64,000 nucleotides of DNA from Globisporangium splendens (lineage: Eukaryota; Oomycota; Peronosporomycetes; Pythiales; Pythiaceae): NCBI GenBank assembly GCA_006386115.1, contig VFIW01000015.1, positions 62,001-126,000 on the forward strand. The letters are read 5' to 3'. How positions within the stretch are numbered: the stretch's first letter is position 1; each line of letters begins with the position of its first letter. The notes under the pieces are model-generated. The model searched no databases, had not been told where the DNA came from, and worked only from the letters and a program-made list of their open reading frames with translations. Shown here piece after piece: positions 57,686 to 64,000 of the stretch. A program made the position numbers and the translations under genes.

Positions 57686-58885
57686 CTAGTTAATATAATC
57701 ATCCTCGTAGTCCATGGAGACGTCGCTCACTATTAACCGGTCGGGAAGCGTGCTCGCCCACGACACGTCGCCGTCGTTAGCCTCGCGCACCGTGATGCAC
57801 GTGCTGCACACCTTGACCATCTGGTTGCGCGCTTTGGTGGCACCCTTGAGGTTCGCCTCGGTCGTGAACGGCAGCTTGCGCTTGTACCGCGAGCACGGAC
57901 CGCAGCAGACGCGGCCACAGAGGCGGCAGTGGTGGCGCCGCACAAGCAGACTGAACTTCTTGGAGCACACCATGCACGTCTTTTGCGCCGCGTTCGGCAC
58001 CCACTCGGGCGGGTGCGCGATGAACTTGGCGAGCCACGCCAGCTGCGGCGGCGACAGGATGTCGAGCACGAGCGCGCCCTCGTTGTTGCGGATCGTCATG
58101 CTCGCGTTCTCGCGCACGAGGCACGCCGCGATCTTCCACAGCCCCTGCGAGACCGCGATGTGCAGCACTGTGTTGCCTGCACCGTCGATCGTGTTCGGGT
58201 CACTGCCGTGCTTCATGAGCAAACGCACGATATCGGGCTCGTCCTCCTGCGCTGTCAGCACGTGTGCGATGATCGGGAACACATCGCTCTTGCTCTTTAT
58301 TGTCGGATCCGCTCCCTTCTGGAGAAGCAGCGCCGCGACCGCCGCGGCCTGTGGCGTGTTCGACGTGGCCGCAAAGTGCAGCGGCGTGTTCCCATTCCGG
58401 TCGGGAAGGTTCACGAGACTGCGGAACTCGGGCGCCGCGAGTAGCTGCACGGCTTCCAGGTTGCCGTATTTCGCGGCGATGTGCAGCGCGATCTGTTCCT
58501 GCTTGTACGACTTGACGGACGCGAGGTCGAGCGGCACGCCGTCGTACATGGCGAGCAGCGACGTCACGACGGACGCGTCGCCGCGCTTGGCCGCGCGATG
58601 CAGCGCCGTGTACCCCGAGGCGTCGGGCTTGTACGGGTGGTACCCTTTCTTCTTCCACTTGCTGGCAGTGACCATACTGAAGCGCATGGACTCGCTCTCG
58701 CGGATGGACGCCATGCTGCCGATGGTCTGCGACACCTTGGCCGACACGCGCTCGTTCGACCAGACGCGCAGGTTCTTGAGCGCGATCGGGATCTCAAAGT
58801 CCGAGTCCATCGTGGACGTGGACGAGAACGACGACTCGTCCTCGTCCGTCGGGTGCTGGTGCTCCATCGACCGGCCGAACGCCAT
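57686..58885 (-). CDS. ankyrin-repeat and FYVE zinc-finger protein
   Basis: Single exon, 399 aa. An acidic Ser-rich N-terminus is followed by a basic stretch and ankyrin repeats from about residue 88 to 265 (GYTALHRAAKRGDASVVTSL, IALHIAAKYGNLEAVQLL, GNTPLHFAATSN, GNTVLHIAVSQG). A FYVE-type zinc finger follows: CMVCSKKF, then RRHHCRLCGRVCCGPCS and VCSTC, eight cysteine/histidine ligands in all. The RRHHCR motif binds phosphatidylinositol 3-phosphate, so the protein should sit on endosomes. The usual WxxD before the finger is replaced by a WVPNA segment, so lipid binding may be weaker. Ankyrin-FYVE fusions are common in oomycetes (general knowledge). Confidence 0.9.
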   Translation of the reverse strand: MAFGRSMEHQHPTDEDESSFSSTSTMDSDFEIPIALKNLRVWSNERVSAKVSQTIGSMASIRESESMRFSMVTASKWKKKGYHPYKPDASGYTALHRAAKRGDASVVTSLLAMYDGVPLDLASVKSYKQEQIALHIAAKYGNLEAVQLLAAPEFRSLVNLPDRNGNTPLHFAATSNTPQAAAVAALLLQKGADPTIKSKSDVFPIIAHVLTAQEDEPDIVRLLMKHGSDPNTIDGAGNTVLHIAVSQGLWKIAACLVRENASMTIRNNEGALVLDILSPPQLAWLAKFIAHPPEWVPNAAQKTCMVCSKKFSLLVRRHHCRLCGRVCCGPCSRYKRKLPFTTEANLKGATKARNQMVKVCSTCITVREANDGDVSWASTLPDRLIVSDVSMDYEDDYIN

Positions 58886-59479
58886 GATGATGTCTGTGGA
58901 TCTGTCTGTTCAGGGAAAGTTACGTCCGGAGAGCGCTCAGCTGCTGCCACCTATTGAATGCAATGGGTCTGATAGCGGCAGTTTGCAGTAAGCAATAGCG
59001 CAACAGAGATGGAGACCGCGGGCGTTCGGTAAAGAAGTGCCGGGAGATGCCGCTTGTCGTTTGGCTGACTGACTGTCAGTCGGTAAAAGAGTCCAGACAG
59101 AAAACAGTCGAAGGTAAAGACGGTGGCTGCAGCCACCAGTCGCGCTCGAACCAGACCTACTGACAACTGCAGAGACACAGTTCGAGTCACGAAGGACACA
59201 GATTAAGAGGTACACTGTACCGATGGGAGGTGCAAGGGGGTAGGGAGAGAGTGGCGCATCACAAGCGAGACTGGATCTCTTGCTGTTTTTCTTCATCTGC
59301 ACACACACACGCACAGCAAATTGCAGAGCTCGTCTGCGTTCTCTGCTCAAGCAGCAATTGCTGCACGCTTTTTTGCATACCGTGCGTGCGTGTTCTGTGC
59401 TGGCTTGGTGGCTGCCAGCGATCTTCCTTTTCGTTCTTCCTGCATCACCCCACCAAAATACAAAATCATCCACGAAAGG
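58886..59479. other. intergenic, no supported gene
   Basis: 594 bases; the left part carries the promoter of the ankyrin-FYVE gene. Short open frames on both strands have no coding bias. Confidence 0.5.
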
Positions 59480-59626
59480 ATGCAAGATTTCCAGCAAGAT
59501 CAACGGCGGCTTTTCAAGCGGCGACAACATGACGCGATGCATGCGGCAGGAAGCAGCAAAAGCAACTGGACGGTGGCAGAGCGCATCGAAATGACAGCTG
59601 CATCCAGTGTAAAAGCGAACGTGTGA
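59480..59626 (+). CDS. possible small protein (48 aa)
   Basis: ATG 59480 to TGA 59624. Begins MQDFQQDQRRLFKRRQHDAM and ends AASSVKANV; strongly charged with Gln/Arg/His. The neighbouring frames are open too, so evidence is limited to amino-acid composition and an isolated position between two divergent genes. It could be the first exon of a gene not resolved here. Confidence 0.3.
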   Translation: MQDFQQDQRRLFKRRQHDAMHAAGSSKSNWTVAERIEMTAASSVKANV

Positions 59627-60107
59627 CCTGAAAAGACGGTCTCTTTTTGCTTATTAAAAGGCTACAGTACGATGCTGAAACCCTGCTAGATGCTGGGCTG
59701 GTTGTTGACCCCGAAATCGTTCTGCAATGTGGACACATCAGTATCAGCATACTGCACACCAGCAGCACATATGCCGTTTAGCTGCAGACGAGCGAGTGAG
59801 TAATCGCGAAAAGCCCACGTTCAACATTCTTCTTCAGAAGCACATTAGACACTCAGCGTGGTAAATCGCAGCTTTCCGTGATCTTTTCCGCCAACGCACT
59901 ATATCCACCCTCCAAGGTACGCTCTCACAGCTGTACTGTGTACATTCTACAAAGTACGAATACTCATTTCAAGCTTTTCATTCAGTCACACTGCATCACT
60001 CCTTCAAAGTACGAGCTGGAACAAATCAGGACTGTACCGTGAGTCTCTTCACTAAGTGCGCTTTCTGTGTCCACATTCCTTCTGCCCTTGAAGCAGTCAT
60101 TGATGAG
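59627..60107. other. upstream region of the HPS3-like gene
   Basis: No ORF supported. A donor-like GTGAGT at 60040 and an acceptor-like CTTGAAG before 60093 suggest a short intron in the 5' leader of the next gene. Confidence 0.4.
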
Positions 60108-63100
60108 ATGATGGAGTCGCTGTTCGTGCGGTCGCTGGCGCTCGCGGCGCCATCATCTGCGGAGGCGCACTGCCTCGTGAGCGCGTCGCGCACCACGGCC
60201 GACGGTACCTTCGCGGTCGCCAGCGCGACTGAGGGCGTCATCCGCGTGTACGCGGCGTCCTGCGCGGCGCTGCTCCACGAGTTTGCATCCATCCACCGCC
60301 GCATCTACGCGCTGCACTACACGAGCTTCTCGGACTCACTCGTGACGCTCGAGAGCGACGCGCCGCTGCGGCAAGACAGCGATGGTAATGGGTACGAATA
60401 CAGCGATGACGACGACGCCGAGACGTTTCTGTGTGTTTACCACGACTGGCGTGAGCGCAAGATGGTGCGCGGGTACACGCTGCCGCTCGGCGTGCTCGAG
60501 AGCCCGTCGTCCAAGCGCAAGGCCGACTGCGTCGCGGTCTGCTCCTTCACGGGTCGTGTCGCGGTCGCCATGGGCACCGTGCTCAACATCTGGCAGTGCA
60601 GTCGCGGCTTCTTCGAGCACGTGATGGAGCTCAAGGTCGATATGTCGCAGCAGCATGCGTATCTGCAGGTCGAGTTCGTCGCGATCCATGGCGTGTACGT
60701 CGCGTACGCGTCGCAGACCGAGGTGCGTGTGATGGAGATCCACGTTCGCAGCACGAAAGACGCCGAGAATTACAGCAGCAAGCCGCTTTCGCTGTCGGCG
60801 GCAGCCGCGACTCAGCTTCCGCATCACGACAAAGAGCTGCCAGTGCAACACGATGCTGCAGGACGACCAGTCCCGGAGGACGACGTCGATTGCGTGAATA
60901 TTGCCACCTTGTACGATATCAGCGCGTTCGTTGACGTCCCGGTCCCGTATGGCAAGCAGGACGACGGCGACGGCGACCGCGACGACGCGCATGAGAAGCG
61001 GATCTTCGACGAGCAAGATCACACGCCCCTCGTGCTTGGACGGAACGAGGCTCAACAGGAGGCGTGGAACCTCGCGGGTCTCGTGAAAAGCCAGGATATT
61101 CGCGTGAACCAGGCACTGTCGTACTTTGTCGGCGAACAGGATGTGCACGTACTCCTGCAGCGCTTCCTACCGCCGAACCACTGCGTCCGGTCGCTCACGT
61201 TTCTCCCCGAGACGATCGACAACCAAGTGAGCGTCGAAGCGAGAAGCTACACGCGCCTGCTGGTCGCGACCGAGAAGAATGCGTTTTTGTACTATTTCCT
61301 GTCGCAAGAAGCCGACTTGACACGCAAGAAAATGGCCAAAAAACTGTTTGGCAAGGGCGAACGCGGCGCCACCAAGTCGCGCGGCATGCACAAACCGATC
61401 AAAGTCGGCAAAGTCGTGGTCGGGAAGTCGCGTGACTCATTTGCAAGTCTGGACGACGATGGAGACGACGGTGGTGACGGCGAGACTGACGACAGCGACA
61501 CGGAGTCGGGACGTGTGGTGATGCACTACACGTTTTCCTCGCCAGTGTCGTGCATCACTGCCAATAGCTCGTTTCTCTTTGCGGCGACGCTCTCGGAGTT
61601 GCAAGTCTGGTCGATCTGGAGTCCATGCCACTATGTCGCGGCTAGTCGAGCGCTGAGTACGTCGCTCGTGCCGCAGCCTGCGCAACCGCAGTTGCTGTGC
61701 ATGCAGCCACTTCCATTCCCTGCGTCCCAGATCGCTGCGCTAGATTCGTACGTTGTGCTTCTGCCGAGACCTTCCGTCGATCGGCACCACCAGCAACAAC
61801 AGCAGCTTCCGCGTGACTTTATCCGAATGAGTAGTTTGGTGGCTACCGACCGCCTCCCCGAGAGCGAGTTTGAAATGCGGTACTCGCAACAGCAGTCTTT
61901 TTCTTTGAGCAAAAGCGTCCAACGAAACGTGCTTATCTTCCAACAAAGTCCGCCGTCGCTGATCTTCTCGTATGTCCGCAAGGGCATCGTGTCGTCGAAC
62001 AAGGAAAACGAACTCAAGACGAGCCAAATCGATCTGCTTTTGAGTCTCTTCTCTCTGTACCGATACCGCGCAGATGTTGGGTTCGACGTGTTGCACCTGC
62101 ACAATACGACCGAGTCCGTTGGAAATGAGCACAGCTACAGTGCCATGGTGGACGAGAAGGAGAGGCTCGCGCTGGAGTTGGAGACGAGACTCTACGACAC
62201 GATCGCCAAGGCATGTGCAGCCGATTTGGCTGAGATTTTTACATCCGAGTCGCATCGCAACCTGACGCGAGCTGCGCTGCTGTACGTGGCGTCCAATGTG
62301 CCGTCGAGCGAGGTGATGCATCGGCTGCAAGCAATCATGGGTACCGACAATCGCTCGGAAGTTATCGATGCGACGGGAAAGTACCTCGAGGCATTCGTGT
62401 TCCCGTCCCCAGAGGCGTTGCCGTCCGCTGGCTCCAGTCACATGTCGTACTCTTCGATCAAGCGGAGCGACAGCGCAAACGAACGGGACTTCACTCGCAC
62501 GGTACTGCTCCACTACGGGAAATACGCGCCGGAGCAGCTCTCGCGCTTGATCGTCGATTCGACGCTGGTCTGGTCGCTCGAGGACATTGAGTTCGCTCTC
62601 GAGAAGCTAGCTGAGTCGTCCAGTCAGAGCGTCCTGGTCAAGATTGCGACGCTGGTGTTGATCTTGCGCGCGTCTTCTTTTTCGTCGGACGAGTGGGAAG
62701 CATTCAAGCAGTTGCGTGAAATTGAGGACGCGGAGACATTGGTGGAGTTTCTCTCGACGTGCTCGTACGAGTCCATGTCGACTCACGTGAAGCACTTGCT
62801 GACTGATCACCTTGATGCGCTCGTGCATCTGAGCGTCACGCACCCCGAGTTTCTGGTGCAAGCGGCAACATACTCAGAATCCGAGACGACCCGCAGTGGG
62901 AACCGTTTCGTCTCGTCGTCTCTTGCGCAAGCTCTTCTCGAGAATGCGCCGCTCGTGCTCTTGCAGATCCTGGAACGCGTGTTCAACAGCGCTGTTCGAC
63001 GACAAGAAGCGGTATTTTCGAGCCTGCTTTTCTGCCTGAGCGTCATTGGCGACGCCGCTGAGCCGTCCATCCAACGGTTGACGTCGTATCGCTCTTTCCG

Positions 63101-64000
63101 AACGAGCGACAATGTGTCGTCATCTGCAAGCGTAGCGACTCCGTTTGTGGGAAATCAGACCTTCGTGCTGCGCTTCTTGGTGTTTGTGCTTGAGACGTTC
63201 CCTACGCTAGAAACGTTGGTGGACAAGGACGAGCTCCATGACGATGAAGACGATTTGAAGCGTGTGAAGGCAGCCATTGGCATGGAATTGATGGCATTAT
63301 GTGTCAAACTGAGCTCGTCTTTTGGACAACAATCTGCCGCGACTACTACTGCCAATGATCCTCGCATCACAACGACACTACTGGAACTGTTCCATCAGGA
63401 TGGACTGGAGACACAACGCTATGGTGCGCTTCCGGAATGGGTGCAAGAGTATCTAGAAACGCGATGCTTGTCAAACGTTCCGGAATCTCTGAGTGCGTGC
63501 CTGCGGTTCCTGTTCAACTTGACCCTCGTGCTGCAGCAGGAAGCCGATCTCATTTCGCCAACCGAAGTGCTGAGTCTCTACGACGCGAATGTTCCTTCCG
63601 ACATGAAAAAAAAAGTCGACACAAAGAAGAAAAACAAGAGCGGTGCCGCCGCGACGCCTCCATCGCCATCTTGGAATTTGGAAAACGATTTCGCTGCGCT
63701 GATCGTGTTGCTGACACTGCCTCGAGTCTCCAGGTACGCCTCAACGATGCGTTTCGTCGGTGCATATTTCGTCCAATTGGGCTTGAATCTTACAGTCTGC
63801 ATGTGGCTTTGTATTCTTCAGGACAATCGATGGGTTGCAACTGATTGCAGCTCGTGCGGACTTCATCAACCTTTTCCTCCCGTACGGAAAATGTTACTGC
63901 GTGACGCTCGAGGAGTGGCGGTTCCTCATCAAAACGCTGTCCGATACCAATTCCACCGAGGTATGTCGTACTGCTTCACGTTCTTCGATTGCGGGTGCAT
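60108..64000 (+). CDS. HPS3-like protein (BLOC-2 subunit candidate), partial
   Basis: Exon 1, 60108-63733 (1,208 codons), then 63822-63960, which ends at a GTATGT donor; the gene continues past the window. The N-terminus reads as a beta-propeller (FAVASATEGVIRVYAASCAA, YALHYTSFSDSLVTLES, FLCVYHDWRERKMVRGYTLP, VAVCSFTGRVAVAMGTVLNI), with a later blade FSSPVSCITANSSFLFAAT. A long helical part follows (LTRAALLYVASNVPSSEVMH). The order of an N-terminal propeller with a YxxWRxxK motif followed by helical repeats resembles HPS3, a BLOC-2 subunit that directs vesicles to lysosome-related organelles. The match is by eye and weak at residue level; another coat-like propeller-solenoid protein (for example a VPS or HPS5 relative) is possible. 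Start chosen at the first of two tandem ATGs. Confidence 0.5.
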   Translation, partial: MMESLFVRSLALAAPSSAEAHCLVSASRTTADGTFAVASATEGVIRVYAASCAALLHEFASIHRRIYALHYTSFSDSLVTLESDAPLRQDSDGNGYEYSDDDDAETFLCVYHDWRERKMVRGYTLPLGVLESPSSKRKADCVAVCSFTGRVAVAMGTVLNIWQCSRGFFEHVMELKVDMSQQHAYLQVEFVAIHGVYVAYASQTEVRVMEIHVRSTKDAENYSSKPLSLSAAAATQLPHHDKELPVQHDAAGRPVPEDDVDCVNIATLYDISAFVDVPVPYGKQDDGDGDRDDAHEKRIFDEQDHTPLVLGRNEAQQEAWNLAGLVKSQDIRVNQALSYFVGEQDVHVLLQRFLPPNHCVRSLTFLPETIDNQVSVEARSYTRLLVATEKNAFLYYFLSQEADLTRKKMAKKLFGKGERGATKSRGMHKPIKVGKVVVGKSRDSFASLDDDGDDGGDGETDDSDTESGRVVMHYTFSSPVSCITANSSFLFAATLSELQVWSIWSPCHYVAASRALSTSLVPQPAQPQLLCMQPLPFPASQIAALDSYVVLLPRPSVDRHHQQQQQLPRDFIRMSSLVATDRLPESEFEMRYSQQQSFSLSKSVQRNVLIFQQSPPSLIFSYVRKGIVSSNKENELKTSQIDLLLSLFSLYRYRADVGFDVLHLHNTTESVGNEHSYSAMVDEKERLALELETRLYDTIAKACAADLAEIFTSESHRNLTRAALLYVASNVPSSEVMHRLQAIMGTDNRSEVIDATGKYLEAFVFPSPEALPSAGSSHMSYSSIKRSDSANERDFTRTVLLHYGKYAPEQLSRLIVDSTLVWSLEDIEFALEKLAESSSQSVLVKIATLVLILRASSFSSDEWEAFKQLREIEDAETLVEFLSTCSYESMSTHVKHLLTDHLDALVHLSVTHPEFLVQAATYSESETTRSGNRFVSSSLAQALLENAPLVLLQILERVFNSAVRRQEAVFSSLLFCLSVIGDAAEPSIQRLTSYRSFRTSDNVSSSASVATPFVGNQTFVLRFLVFVLETFPTLETLVDKDELHDDEDDLKRVKAAIGMELMALCVKLSSSFGQQSAATTTANDPRITTTLLELFHQDGLETQRYGALPEWVQEYLETRCLSNVPESLSACLRFLFNLTLVLQQEADLISPTEVLSLYDANVPSDMKKKVDTKKKNKSGAAATPPSPSWNLENDFAALIVLLTLPRVSRYASTMRFVGAYFVQLGLNLTVCMWLCILQDNRWVATDCSSCGLHQPFPPVRKMLLRDARGVAVPHQNAVRYQFHRGMSYCFTFFDCGC

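Noticed and set aside
57714..58991. 425-codon plus-strand frame over the ankyrin-FYVE gene
   Set aside because: Ser/Ala/Cys-rich antisense shadow; the minus strand has complete ankyrin and FYVE motifs.

Overview
The window is nuclear DNA of an oomycete-like stramenopile (inferred). Genes are dense, point in both directions and lie tens to a few hundred bases apart. Introns are mostly about 60-110 nt with GTACGT/GTAAGT-type donors, and third codon positions are G/C rich. The mix of TOM70, a PRMT10-type methyltransferase, an ankyrin-FYVE protein and a HYDIN-type axonemal gene fits that group, but the species cannot be named from sequence alone.

Left part (1-15 kb): TOM70 mitochondrial import receptor, a frame-broken hypothetical gene, a decayed LINE retrotransposon with a C-terminal RNase H, a BLOC-1 subunit 4-like gene, PRMT10, the geranylgeranyltransferase-I beta subunit, an organellar type I methionine aminopeptidase, a FAM210/DUF1279 membrane protein and an unrecognised coiled-coil gene.

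15.3-29.2 kb: a HYDIN homologue (central-pair protein of motile flagella) still recognisable over 13.8 kb but carrying three in-frame stop codons and at least three frameshifts, so it reads as a young pseudogene. It is followed by the telomere-capping protein STN1, a RecQ helicase and an SLC37-type sugar-phosphate exchanger.

35.3-54.7 kb: a gene-poor retrotransposon nest. A 105-bp direct repeat flanks a CTTTT satellite and a tRNA-Glu(UUC). Then come a Ty3/gypsy chromovirus on the minus strand (element 1), a rearranged one on the plus strand (element 2), the 3' end of a third (element 3) and a solo LTR with a clean target duplication. Both readable gag-pol junctions carry a textbook -1 frameshift signal: a slippery heptamer plus a hairpin that holds the gag stop codon. 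All three elements carry an extra open frame on the opposite strand between pol and the 3' LTR. In two of them it ends in a coiled coil lying antisense to the integrase-chromodomain linker. This repeated antisense gene is the best candidate here for an undescribed system.

Right part (55-64 kb): a KDEL-receptor-family membrane protein with an N-terminal extension, an ankyrin-FYVE protein and a large HPS3-like (BLOC-2) gene that runs off the window. With the BLOC-1-like gene near 8 kb, the window holds candidate parts of both complexes for lysosome-related organelles. Exon borders were placed by hand from splice signals, frame continuity and family resemblance; none was tested by a search or by RNA.
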